NCBI GenBank assembly: GCA_964195425.1
Contig: CAXMOM010000027.1
Location: 1 to 64,000 of the forward strand
Direction of reading: 5' to 3'
DNA from: Glaciecola sp964195425
Lineage (GTDB): Bacteria; Pseudomonadota; Gammaproteobacteria; Enterobacterales; Alteromonadaceae
Length of the DNA: 64,000 bases
The notes under the pieces are model-generated. The model was not told the DNA's origin and searched no databases. It saw nothing but the letters and a program-made list of their open reading frames with translations. Positions 34,736 through 43,333 of this stretch are shown piece by piece. The translations under genes and the position numbers were made by a program. Within the stretch, counting starts at the first letter, position 1. Every line of letters starts with the position of its first letter.

Positions 34736-37237
34736 ATGCATAATAAATTACTCGTTCAAGGGCAATCATTAGGCGGTAAAAAACCTATTAATGTCCCAGA
34801 TTTGTCGCCTTATCGACAAGTCATACAAGGTTTAGCTCCCTTGGTCAACAAGCCCATTTTCAATAATGAATTTGAACGGCAGACAGAAGCGATCTCATCA
34901 GACCTACGCTTCTTGGTCAAAATGGAAGTAAAACACCTTGCCAAGCCGTGCATAAGATCTTTAGATCTTCGCACTATTGTAAAAGACGAGTGCCGCTTAT
35001 TTACCCATCACGGCAGTGACCATTATTTGAATATTAACGGAATTTTAGGTTTTGAAAAACTGGTCAAACGATACGGTGAATATACATTTGGTGTTTACGA
35101 AGGTGTATTGGAAGATGCACACAAAGAAAAAGACCAATACCTCGTTGTGCAGAAAAAAGGAAGCACATTAGCAGAGCTAGTTCTGCCCGACGAAAAATAT
35201 CTTGTCCCTTGCCAAGAGCTACTCAACTTCCCTACTCGCAAACAAGAAAGATTAAACTATGTCGTGGCCATAGAGATATTTTTTGCCGATAACAGCAGTG
35301 CGCATGCCAGCACCTTAGATATTTCTATAAATGGCTTAAGAATAAAGCTCAAAGATCCTGCTGTCATCCAAAAAATTAAAACATTTGAACCACTAAAAGT
35401 AGTGTTTCGTGCAGTAAATAAACAGCATGGCTTGAGCCGTGAATCTGTTGAATATGAGGTATTAAGGATTAGTGGGCCGGCAGACAAAGCCAATGTTCAT
35501 TTATATCGTCACGGTAACAGCGGCGATCTTTTTGATACATTTGTTAGTGACCTAATTAAATTAAATAAACATAGATACAAAGTAAATTTAGACAATGTAG
35601 AAATGGCTATGGCGAGCAAGGTATATGAGCAAAGTTTTGCCAATACCACGCCGACGTTACCGGTGTTTGTTTGCCGAGATAAAGATGAATTTTATCGCGC
35701 TCAGTATGCCAGTATGAACTCTCACAACAAGCATATTCTTGATTACTGGACTGATGAAAAGGGAAATAATTTACTTGGATTCTTGCTAAGTCCAACACGC
35801 ATACACCAGCTACTGCACAATAGTAACGCGTACCCGCAAATGACTATTTATTGTTTTAACCATGTGAAAGATGAAAAAGTCTATTTTTACTCAGCCACGC
35901 CAAAAGAACTTGCAAAGTATCCTGAGCTCGCAGCTACCTTTTTAGCCTATGGATCACGCAAAGTAAGTTGGCGCGTTTATCAAGTCACTTGCACCGATAT
36001 TAGGCCCGTTGACGCATTTTCGCCAACATCTATTCCCGACGGTATTAATAAGAAAACTGACCGTCTAAATCGTGCATTGAGTCCAAGACTACAATCTAAA
36101 CTCAATAGTATTAGTAATATGATCAGCATTACCGATATCACCTGTGAAACGGGCCAAGAGTGCTATCAAAACCGCCGACTTAGTAAAGATAAAATAAAGC
36201 GACTAAAAGCGTTTGGTCATGCCCGTAATAAACCACCATTGTTATTACAATCGTTTAGGCACAAACAACAAGAATTGCGCCGCCAAGCACGTTATATTCT
36301 TAGAACCAAGATAGTGTTAAGAAGCAGCACTCAGTATATTCCCGGCGTTACTGAGGATATATCTGTTAGCGGGCTTAAAATAGAGTTAGATGAGCCGTTT
36401 ACTCAACGCATGAATAGCAAAGTCGAATTGTCTTTTGTTCGATTACAAGAAATAACCCAACACTTTGAATTGAAAAATTTACAATATCGCGTAGTACATA
36501 TAAATATCGACAAACAGGTACTGCATCTTCAGGCTGTCGCCATTGATGAAATGAGCGTAGCAGAGAACTTTTTCACCCAGCTGATTACTAACAACAGCGA
36601 CAAATTAGTGCAAGTGTTTGAGGATGAGCCGATACACGGTCTTGGCGCCGCACTTAGAAATTTACACTCGAAAAACAGCCCTCAATTTTGCACTTATGTT
36701 GAGAAAAAGCAGCAAGGATTTCTACCAGCAATGGCAACGGTAAGCCAAGTACGTGCAAAGTGGATGGATTTTTTGCATCATGATAAAAGCTTGGCTTTGA
36801 TTAACGTAGCGTGGCTATATCAAGACATCGATGAAGGAAAAGACTTCGTTAATCAATCGCTAAAAGTCTTAAAAGTTGACCCAAGGGCAATTAAAACCGA
36901 AATTTATATCGCGACTCCTAGCCAGCAAGAAGTTTCTGTTAAAATTGCAAAAGCAAAATGGCAGTATGAATTTACCAACCATCGTGCCAAACAGAGCTTT
37001 ATTAAACAGGCCTTAAAAACAGGTGATTTTTTTGCTTTTAGTATTACAATTAACAAAGCACTCAAACCTGATGTAGAAAAAATTGAACAAGAATTGCTCT
37101 ATTTAAGCCAACATGCGATTCACAAAGCTACTTATTTTGAAGAGAGAATGTGGGATATAGCCGGCGCATTATTCTTAACTGACATAACGCCTGAAGTTTT
37201 GTACCGCTATGATATAAAAGTTGACCCGAGCGAATAA
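34736..37237 (+). CDS. large protein with two PilZ (c-di-GMP-binding) domains, PlzC-like
   Basis: An 833-aa cytoplasmic protein with no signal peptide or membrane helix. Two PilZ domains keep both c-di-GMP motifs: R168-X3-R172 with D195-X-S197-XX-G200, and R515-X3-R519 with D541-X-S543-XX-G546. The stretches between (about 260-480) and after (600-833) are of unknown fold. Its position between radA and serB matches the V. cholerae PlzC locus, which supports a role as a c-di-GMP receptor acting on motility or surface life. The target is unknown. Confidence 0.8.
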   Translation: MHNKLLVQGQSLGGKKPINVPDLSPYRQVIQGLAPLVNKPIFNNEFERQTEAISSDLRFLVKMEVKHLAKPCIRSLDLRTIVKDECRLFTHHGSDHYLNINGILGFEKLVKRYGEYTFGVYEGVLEDAHKEKDQYLVVQKKGSTLAELVLPDEKYLVPCQELLNFPTRKQERLNYVVAIEIFFADNSSAHASTLDISINGLRIKLKDPAVIQKIKTFEPLKVVFRAVNKQHGLSRESVEYEVLRISGPADKANVHLYRHGNSGDLFDTFVSDLIKLNKHRYKVNLDNVEMAMASKVYEQSFANTTPTLPVFVCRDKDEFYRAQYASMNSHNKHILDYWTDEKGNNLLGFLLSPTRIHQLLHNSNAYPQMTIYCFNHVKDEKVYFYSATPKELAKYPELAATFLAYGSRKVSWRVYQVTCTDIRPVDAFSPTSIPDGINKKTDRLNRALSPRLQSKLNSISNMISITDITCETGQECYQNRRLSKDKIKRLKAFGHARNKPPLLLQSFRHKQQELRRQARYILRTKIVLRSSTQYIPGVTEDISVSGLKIELDEPFTQRMNSKVELSFVRLQEITQHFELKNLQYRVVHINIDKQVLHLQAVAIDEMSVAENFFTQLITNNSDKLVQVFEDEPIHGLGAALRNLHSKNSPQFCTYVEKKQQGFLPAMATVSQVRAKWMDFLHHDKSLALINVAWLYQDIDEGKDFVNQSLKVLKVDPRAIKTEIYIATPSQQEVSVKIAKAKWQYEFTNHRAKQSFIKQALKTGDFFAFSITINKALKPDVEKIEQELLYLSQHAIHKATYFEERMWDIAGALFLTDITPEVLYRYDIKVDPSE

Positions 37238-37245
37238 GCCTTCGC

Positions 37246-38355
37246 TTAAGCTTGCAAGCAATATAGCAAGCCTTCAAAACCACAATAGTAAATATTTGCA
37301 TCGGCTGCGGCTTGCACTTTAGCTTTGGCTTTGTAAGCAACGCCCAGTCCAGCAGCACCCATCATTAGTAAATCATTGGCGCCATCACCGATGGCAATGG
37401 ATTGTTGTGGGTCGATATTATGCTCGCTCAACTTTTCTAAAAGCACACGCTCTTTCATCTCCCCGTTAACAATTTCTCCTTGCACTTTCCCAGCCAATTT
37501 TCCTTGTTCAATAGACAAAGTATTACTTATAGCGTGAGTAAGCTCAAAGGTATCTTGCAAATAATTAGCAAAATAAGTAAAACCGCCCGAAGCGATACAG
37601 GTTACCCAGCCATTTTTTTGTAAGGTTTTAATGGTTTTTGCAAAACCAGGATTAATGGGCAGCCTACTTTTTAACTTTTCGAGTTCAGCGATGTCTATTC
37701 CTTGTAAACAAGAAACTCGAGCATGCAAGCTCTCATTAAAATCTAATTCGCCCTGCATTGCGCGCTCTGTGAGTTCACTGACTTTTTCGCCAACGCCCGC
37801 TAAACCAGCAATTTCGTCAATGCACTCCATATCTATTATGGTTGAATCCATATCCATTACTAACAAGCCCGGCTTTGATAAAAATACAGAGGATACTTTA
37901 AATGCATCGACAAAATAGTTTTTTGCCAAATCCAACAATGTGTTTGTGCTTATCAAAGTGCACGTTTCAGCAGCTACTTTTTTGCCATCGTTTGCTTTAA
38001 TTTCTTTGTGATACAAAGTTAGTTCAACGGCTTGCTGGGCAAATTCGCCATGCAAATAATGTTTTGCAATAACGGCATGTTGCGCCTTAGAAAAATAATG
38101 TTGGATAATTTTGTTTAGTAGTTCTAAATTGATTGCTTGTCCCACCAACACACACTTTTCCCAAGTATTATTACTAAGCCTATTTTGCGCAACATAATCG
38201 CTTAATTGTAGTTTGCTCATCATCGAAAAATCTTTGTCTTGCTGAAGGTGCAAAGCCAAATAATTATCATCCATTAAATTTTTATCTAAATAGATAGTAG
38301 AACGATGTGTTGCGCTGTGAGTGATGGCTTTGTATGTTGTTATATTTTTTGTCAC
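37246..38355 (-). CDS. serB: phosphoserine phosphatase
   Basis: A 369-aa HAD-family enzyme doing the last step of serine synthesis. The HAD motif DMDSTIIDME puts the nucleophile at Asp168 and the acid/base at Asp170; the later GDGANDLLMM motif supplies the Mg2+ ligands. The N-terminal 155 residues are the regulatory-like extension found in gammaproteobacterial SerB. The start is GTG with AGGA 11 nt upstream. It is convergent with the PilZ-protein gene, only 8 bp away, without a visible terminator. Confidence 0.93.
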   Translation of the reverse strand: MTKNITTYKAITHSATHRSTIYLDKNLMDDNYLALHLQQDKDFSMMSKLQLSDYVAQNRLSNNTWEKCVLVGQAINLELLNKIIQHYFSKAQHAVIAKHYLHGEFAQQAVELTLYHKEIKANDGKKVAAETCTLISTNTLLDLAKNYFVDAFKVSSVFLSKPGLLVMDMDSTIIDMECIDEIAGLAGVGEKVSELTERAMQGELDFNESLHARVSCLQGIDIAELEKLKSRLPINPGFAKTIKTLQKNGWVTCIASGGFTYFANYLQDTFELTHAISNTLSIEQGKLAGKVQGEIVNGEMKERVLLEKLSEHNIDPQQSIAIGDGANDLLMMGAAGLGVAYKAKAKVQAAADANIYYCGFEGLLYCLQA

Positions 38356-38564
38356 GAGACAAGGTTCCTGTAAATCAATAACTCAGCGCCTACTTTTATA
38401 GCATTCACTAAATTATGATGTCAGCGCTTGAAATCACCGCACCAACAATAAGTCAGCGAATAATACGTTAAGGTAGCTAAGTTATACAGGCTATTTGTGC
38501 AATTACTGTAAAAGTAGCAAACATAAAGCGGAGTCTCTTGGGGTCGTTATCGTTTAGAATTGAG

Positions 38565-38594
38565 CAAGGCTCGACCATATGAAGGTGAGCCTTG
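38565..38594 (-). terminator. hairpin downstream of cheV
   Basis: CAAGGCTC (38565-38572) pairs with GAGCCTTG (38587-38594); three more pairs form inside with a 1-nt bulge. It lies about 28 bp past the cheV stop. A T-tract is lacking, so it may be a weak or factor-dependent terminator. Confidence 0.45.
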
Positions 38595-38621
38595 TAAATA
38601 ATGAGACTTAGCAGGGCTTAG

Positions 38622-39578
38622 TTATTCAGTTATGTTCTCTAGTACTTCTCGCATACGTTCTTGTACTACTTCTACTAGCAAGTCGGGCTGGAATTTTGAA
38701 ATAAAGCGGTTGCAGCCCACTTTTTTAACCATGGCTTCATTAAAGCTGCCGCTCAAGGATGTATTTAAAGCAACAAATAGAGTAGCCATGCGGGGATCGC
38801 TTTTTACTTCCGAGGTGAGGCGATACCCGTCCATTTCGGGCATTTCCGCATCGGTGAACATCATCAATATTTCATCTTCTACATTTTTACCCTCGTCTGC
38901 CCAGCCTTTTAATCTATTAAGTGCATCCAAGCCATTTTTCTCTTCAATAATATCAATACCCAGTTGCGTCAATGTCTCGCGTATTTGCCAACGTGCGGTA
39001 GAAGAATCATCTACCACTAAGATTTTTTGTCCATGCAAGTGGAGTTTGATTTCCTCGTCTAATGTTTCAGGAGAAATTGAAGTATCGTAGTGAACAATTT
39101 CAGCTAGTACCTTTTCAACGTCAATAATTTCTACTAACTCATGGGTTTCGCCATTGTCATAACGGGTAATAGCAGTTAAATAATTGTTTTTGCCCACTGT
39201 GCTTGGTGGTGGTTGAATATGGCTCCAAGACGTATTTACAATATTCATTATTTGGCCAATTAAAAAACCCTGTACGCTACGATTGTATTCGGTAATGATC
39301 ACATTTTCGGGCTGATAATCAGGATTGTTGTTACTCATTTGAATGGCATCGCGCAGGTCAATTACAGGAATAGACTTGCCTCTGTAATTTGTCACGCCTT
39401 TTAAATTGTGATGCGAACCAGGCATTTGATTCATCCTAGGCACAGTTATTACCTCACGTACCTTAAATACGTTCAACGCAAAGGTGTGGCGAGTGCCTAA
39501 TTTAAACATTAATAATTCTAATCTATTTTCGCCAACCAATTGTGTTCGTTGATCTATTGACGACATTAGTTTCGACAT
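38622..39578 (-). CDS. cheV: chemotaxis protein CheV
   Basis: A 318-aa coupling protein with an N-terminal CheW domain (about 15-165) and a C-terminal receiver domain (about 185-315). The receiver has the acidic pocket VVDDSS, a phospho-acceptor Asp in FTDAEMPEMDG and the conserved Lys near 290. CheV links receptors to CheA and its receiver tunes the signal. It sits between serB and smp, genes that are direct neighbours in E. coli, so it appears inserted in that pair. Confidence 0.93.
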   Translation of the reverse strand: MSKLMSSIDQRTQLVGENRLELLMFKLGTRHTFALNVFKVREVITVPRMNQMPGSHHNLKGVTNYRGKSIPVIDLRDAIQMSNNNPDYQPENVIITEYNRSVQGFLIGQIMNIVNTSWSHIQPPPSTVGKNNYLTAITRYDNGETHELVEIIDVEKVLAEIVHYDTSISPETLDEEIKLHLHGQKILVVDDSSTARWQIRETLTQLGIDIIEEKNGLDALNRLKGWADEGKNVEDEILMMFTDAEMPEMDGYRLTSEVKSDPRMATLFVALNTSLSGSFNEAMVKKVGCNRFISKFQPDLLVEVVQERMREVLENITE

Positions 39579-39755
39579 TGCAGTTTCTCAAATCAAATTA
39601 AATTTAGCTATGTGTAGATATCGGCTGTTCTACCTGAAACACTACTACAAAGTTATTTATAAAATTAGCTTGAATAAAACAAGTGCTTGGCAATTAATAG
39701 GTTTTCAATTATGGTCGTTGTATTAGGTATTAAAACGAAGAATAAACTTACTAAC

Positions 39756-40349
39756 ATGAATATACATAGCAGCACTCACAATTATTCAATCTTCAAGCGA
39801 ATATCCAGCTTGATACTATTGATATTGTGCGTGATTATTGGTGTTAACTTATATTTCATGCACTCACAAAACGCCGAAAAATGGTATCAAGTTGAGTCAG
39901 AACAACTTGGACGCAGCTTAACGGTACAAGCCGCTAAATTAATAGCCGCGCCTTTAGCTCAAAATGACCAAGAAGTGCTCGGTCATTATGTCTCGGTGGT
40001 GAATCAAGGAATGTTTGTAAAAGGCGCAGTATTGTTTAACGACTTAGGTGTGCGATATGCACAACAAGACGACCGCTTGTCGGTGGTAGATATGCTCAAA
40101 CAAAGTGATATTGAACCATTGGTTTTTGTTGAAGATATTATCTTCGAGGGTAATATTATTGGGTACATCAAACTAGTCTTAGACAAACAAGCCATCACTG
40201 AGCACCATAGAGACTTCAACAAAAATCAGCTTTCACAAAGCATTCTAATGATTGTGCTAAGTATTGTAGCTGCGGCACTAGCCACCCGACTATTCTATAA
40301 GTTGCGCAATAGTTATCGCTTAGTCGACAACGAAGATGGACTGGTCTGA
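39756..40349 (+). CDS. smp: Smp/YtjB family membrane protein
   Basis: A 197-aa inner membrane protein of the SMP/YtjB family with an N-terminal helix (about 15-35) and a second near the C-terminus (about 162-180), enclosing a periplasmic domain. Function is unknown. In E. coli ytjB is divergent from serB-radA; here only cheV intervenes. Upstream in-frame Met codons exist at 39687 and 39711; the one at 39756 best matches the family N-terminus, but no strong SD is visible at any of them. Confidence 0.78.
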   Translation: MNIHSSTHNYSIFKRISSLILLILCVIIGVNLYFMHSQNAEKWYQVESEQLGRSLTVQAAKLIAAPLAQNDQEVLGHYVSVVNQGMFVKGAVLFNDLGVRYAQQDDRLSVVDMLKQSDIEPLVFVEDIIFEGNIIGYIKLVLDKQAITEHHRDFNKNQLSQSILMIVLSIVAAALATRLFYKLRNSYRLVDNEDGLV

Positions 40350-40453
40350 GCCATATAAGTTAAGCATTCTCAATTGAACTTTGCGTTATCGGGTTGTTAA
40401 ACATACTACATATTAAATTGTGAATCCGATTCAACTATTAAAAGGAAATGATA

Positions 40454-40687
40454 ATGGCAAAGGCAAGTAGAGCAGCTGACACCCCATATGCTGTAGAAGT
40501 AGAATCTGGCAAAAATTATTTTTGGTGTTCTTGTGGTAACAGCCAAAAACAGCCTTTTTGTGATGGTTCTCATAGTGGCTCAGATTTTACGCCGGTGAAG
40601 TATTTGGCAACTGCGTCCAAGAAAGTGTTTTTTTGTGGCTGTAAAGCGACAACATCTCAACCACTGTGTGATGGCAGTCATAAATAA
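40454..40687 (+). CDS. double-CDGSH iron-sulfur domain protein
   Basis: A 77-aa protein with two CDGSH motifs: CSCGNSQKQPFCDGSH and CGCKATTSQPLCDGSH. Each can hold a 2Fe-2S cluster with three Cys and one His, as in the mitoNEET/MiNT type. The ATG at 40454 has AGGA 8 nt upstream; an ATG two codons earlier is too close to the SD. It is a single gene after smp. A redox or iron-sulfur transfer role is likely but not shown. Confidence 0.88.
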   Translation: MAKASRAADTPYAVEVESGKNYFWCSCGNSQKQPFCDGSHSGSDFTPVKYLATASKKVFFCGCKATTSQPLCDGSHK

Positions 40688-40759
40688 TAGAAACGCATAG
40701 AAGCAGGCCCATAATTTAGCAGCACTAAAAGAGTTCGCTTACAAATCGCTAACAAGGCG

Positions 40760-40818
40760 TGTCAGATATTTTTACATAAAAAACACTTTTTTAAGATTAT
40801 CTGTCAGGTTTTTTTACA
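40760..40818 (+). promoter_or_regulatory. two 17-bp direct repeats, 42 bp apart, upstream of the PEP-CTERM gene
   Basis: TGTCAGATATTTTTACA (40760-40776) and TGTCAGGTTTTTTTACA (40802-40818) match at 15 of 17 positions. Their start-to-start distance is exactly 42 bp, four helical turns, which places them on the same face of DNA. They begin with TGT and end with ACA. They sit about 65-105 bp before a sigma-54-like -24/-12 element and look like activator-binding sites. Confidence 0.55.
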
Positions 40819-40881
40819 GTATGGTAAATTATACCTGTACTAATTTCGTTACATTCTTGATTATATTGAAATTTACCTGAT

Positions 40882-40897
40882 TGGTGTACTTTATGCA
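40882..40897 (+). promoter_or_regulatory. candidate sigma-54 (-24/-12) promoter
   Basis: TGGTGTACTTTATGCA keeps the essential GG (40883-40884), a 10-nt spacing and GC (40895-40896) of the sigma-54 pattern, as well as TGG and TGCA; the middle of the -24 box is off consensus. Transcription would start near 40908, leaving a leader of about 68 nt. PEP-CTERM genes in some bacteria are driven by sigma-54 with the PrsK/PrsR pair. Confidence 0.35.
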
Positions 40898-40975
40898 TAA
40901 TTTAGTGTAGTGCTGTTAAAGTTGTAAATATATCGGCATATATCTTACTTGTTAAATAAATTAAGGATAAATGTT

Positions 40976-41695
40976 ATGAAACAATTCACGCGATCGATAT
41001 TTATGATAGCGAAGCCCCTTCTTTTTAGTATCAGCTTCTTGTTTTTTGCCGCCAATGTAAACGCCGAGTTGCTAGACGCATTCGAAAATGGTGGTTTTGA
41101 GGGCGGTAATATGAATACCGACACATGGAACTCTACCGTCCCTCCTGGCTGGACCACTACAGATGGCACGCCAGACACATGGACTGGAGATACCAACTTC
41201 CAAGGTAACACATGGGCGCCTAGTAGTACCGGCGGGCAGTTCCTGCATGGTATAGGTTGGCAACCCACGTGGACTGAGAGTGCGTTACAAGTAGGACTTG
41301 AAGGGCTCGTAATTGGTCAAGAATATGAAATCTCGTTTGAACAAAGTATCACTCGAAATGATTTCTCTCAAACCGGTGGTTTTTGGCGCATCAAATTTGG
41401 CGATGAAACCCATGCATCTGCTCAAATGGATATTCCTGACGCAGGGGTATTTGAAGGTTGGGCATGGCAAACTCTGCTATTCACTGCGACCCAAGAGATA
41501 CAAACTCTTGAGGTAATAGCTTGGAGTGATACAGATGGTCTCAGAACCGATATTGGTATTGATAGCTTCTTTTTGGGAGACCCAGGCACCAACCCTGATA
41601 AACCAGATGTAGTTGGCGTTCCTGAACCCTCAATGTTTATGCTTATGTTTGCAGGTTTGGTGGGAATAGGTTTCACACGTCGCCGTAAGCTTTAA
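40976..41695 (+). CDS. PEP-CTERM sorting-signal protein
   Basis: A 239-aa secreted protein. It begins with a basic start and a hydrophobic signal peptide ending near AANVNA (about residue 29) and ends with VPEP, a transmembrane helix and RRRK, the complete PEP-CTERM tag that exosortase cleaves at the inner membrane. The mature part is rich in Trp, Gly, Thr and Asp, with an ENGGFEGG...GW start like extracellular beta-sandwich binding domains. The ATG has AAGGA 8-9 nt upstream. No exosortase or polysaccharide gene lies in the window. Role in extracellular matrix is inferred. Confidence 0.88.
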   Translation: MKQFTRSIFMIAKPLLFSISFLFFAANVNAELLDAFENGGFEGGNMNTDTWNSTVPPGWTTTDGTPDTWTGDTNFQGNTWAPSSTGGQFLHGIGWQPTWTESALQVGLEGLVIGQEYEISFEQSITRNDFSQTGGFWRIKFGDETHASAQMDIPDAGVFEGWAWQTLLFTATQEIQTLEVIAWSDTDGLRTDIGIDSFFLGDPGTNPDKPDVVGVPEPSMFMLMFAGLVGIGFTRRRKL

Positions 41696-41721
41696 GCGTA
41701 ATTAGCTAAAGTTACTCTACT

Positions 41722-41754
41722 AAGCCAGGCTTTAATGAGCCTGGCTTTTTATTT
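41722..41754 (+). terminator. rho-independent terminator of the PEP-CTERM gene
   Basis: AAGCCAGGCT pairs perfectly with AGCCTGGCTT around a 6-nt loop, followed by TTTATTTT. It begins 27 nt after the stop codon and lies before the convergent yjjV. Confidence 0.88.
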
Positions 41755-41771
41755 TAAAAATCATTCACACC

Positions 41772-42545
41772 TTACTGCGTAAATATACGATGATAATTTG
41801 CAGTGGTATGTTGCGCTACATCATTTAGTGATATGGCCTTTAGCTGTGCCAAGGCCGATGCAATTAACGGCAGCCTTTCAGGTGTATTTGGCAAACCTTG
41901 AAAGCCGAATATTGGCATATCAGGCGCATCAGTTTCTAACAAAATATGTTCAATCCCAACCGCTTTTATTGTATTGCGGGTCTTAATCGCTCGCTCGTAG
42001 GTTATTGTGCCGCCAACACCTAACGACAACCCCATATCGATGTAAGTTTGTGCTATTTGATAACTACCGCTAAATGCATGCACCACCCCGCCACCATCAA
42101 ACTTCTCTTGTTTGAGTATTCTAATAAGCGCGTTATGAGATTGTCTGTGGTGCAATATCAGAGGTTTTTTAACTGCCTGTGCAATGTGTATCTGTTCTAT
42201 GAGTACTTTCTCTTGGTAGGTCATAGGGATGTCTAAAGAGCCATCTAGACCGCACTCACCAATAGCGACAATAAGCGAGCGATGTTGGTTGGCTAAGTCA
42301 GCCATTAACGACACTTGCCGAGTTAACTCAGAATCAGTTAATAATGTTAAAAAATAAGGGTGGCAACCTAATGCTATGTCAATAGTAGGGTGAATGCGTT
42401 TTAGGTCAATGAGCTGTGTAAATTGAACAAGGCTTAATCCAGGCACTAAAAGCTTTTCAACACCCTGCTCATGAGCATTCTCAAGTATATTTCCACGTTG
42501 ATTGTCAAATGCAGGTAGGTCAAAATGACAATGGCTATCAATCAT
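41772..42545 (-). CDS. yjjV: TatD-family metal-dependent hydrolase YjjV
   Basis: A 257-aa TIM-barrel metallohydrolase. The metal site is seen in HCHFD (His5, His7), GEIG-like GECGLD, a His in ILHHR, VHAFSG and the final Asp in LETDAPDMP. The C-terminal GGTITYERA and GFQGLPNTPE match E. coli YjjV better than TatD. The family includes nucleases and deaminases; the natural substrate is unsettled. It is 65 bp from pdxH on the same strand. Confidence 0.87.
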   Translation of the reverse strand: MIDSHCHFDLPAFDNQRGNILENAHEQGVEKLLVPGLSLVQFTQLIDLKRIHPTIDIALGCHPYFLTLLTDSELTRQVSLMADLANQHRSLIVAIGECGLDGSLDIPMTYQEKVLIEQIHIAQAVKKPLILHHRQSHNALIRILKQEKFDGGGVVHAFSGSYQIAQTYIDMGLSLGVGGTITYERAIKTRNTIKAVGIEHILLETDAPDMPIFGFQGLPNTPERLPLIASALAQLKAISLNDVAQHTTANYHRIFTQ

Positions 42546-42610
42546 TTCACGTTCACCTTATCTCTGAATATATTTTGCTATCGTTTTAAATAGTCATGCC
42601 CAGCGCCTAA

Positions 42611-43252
42611 CTAAGGCATCAATCTTGTGCTCGACCACTCACCACTTTCAGCCTTATTATATTCAAAACGATCGTGCAGCCTATGTTCTCCACCCTGCCA
42701 AAACTCAATTTGACTTGGCTTTACCAAATACCCCCCCCAAAAATCCGGCAAAGGGATGTCTCCTTTTGCAAACTTTTCTTTCACTTGCATAAATTGAGTG
42801 ACTAATAACTGACGAGTAGAAATTGGCGTGCTTTGCTTACTCGCCCATGCGCCAAGTTGGCTAGATTTTGGACGGGAAAAGAAATATTTTGCGACCTGAG
42901 TTCGGGACAAAGGCTCAGCTATACCGCACACTCTTACCTGGCGTTCCAAAAAATACCAAGGGAAGTGTAGGCTAATTTTATCATTGTGTTTTAATTCTTG
43001 CGCTTTTCGGCTACCCAAGTTTGTGTAAAAAACAAAGCCTTCATCACTCACATCTTTAAGCAAGACTATGCGTTGACTCGGCTGCCCGTGCGCATCTACC
43101 GTTGCTACGGTCATTGCATTTGGGTCGGGTAAGTCTGCAGCAATAGCATCTTGCAGCCATTGATTGAACAAATCCATGGGGTTATGAGTGAGCACGTTCG
43201 TGTCGAGCGTGCCCTTGGTATATTCTTTTCGAAAATCTTGTAATGGTTTCAT
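42611..43252 (-). CDS. pdxH: pyridoxamine 5'-phosphate oxidase
   Basis: A 213-aa FMN enzyme that oxidises pyridoxine- or pyridoxamine-phosphate to PLP. The N-terminal EYTKGTLD, the FMN-binding RIVLLKDV...FYTNLGSRKA and the C-terminal FWQGGEHRLHDR-type PLP/FMN segment match the family, as does the length. It sits after era where recO-pdxJ is usual in gammaproteobacteria; pdxJ is also a PLP gene. Confidence 0.94.
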   Translation of the reverse strand: MKPLQDFRKEYTKGTLDTNVLTHNPMDLFNQWLQDAIAADLPDPNAMTVATVDAHGQPSQRIVLLKDVSDEGFVFYTNLGSRKAQELKHNDKISLHFPWYFLERQVRVCGIAEPLSRTQVAKYFFSRPKSSQLGAWASKQSTPISTRQLLVTQFMQVKEKFAKGDIPLPDFWGGYLVKPSQIEFWQGGEHRLHDRFEYNKAESGEWSSTRLMP

Positions 43253-43333
43253 TTATTCGTCCCCATAAATGACGGCTATTATTTTGGCTGATACAGAGGT
43301 CTACTATTTACTGCTGATAACGATGAAACAGTA

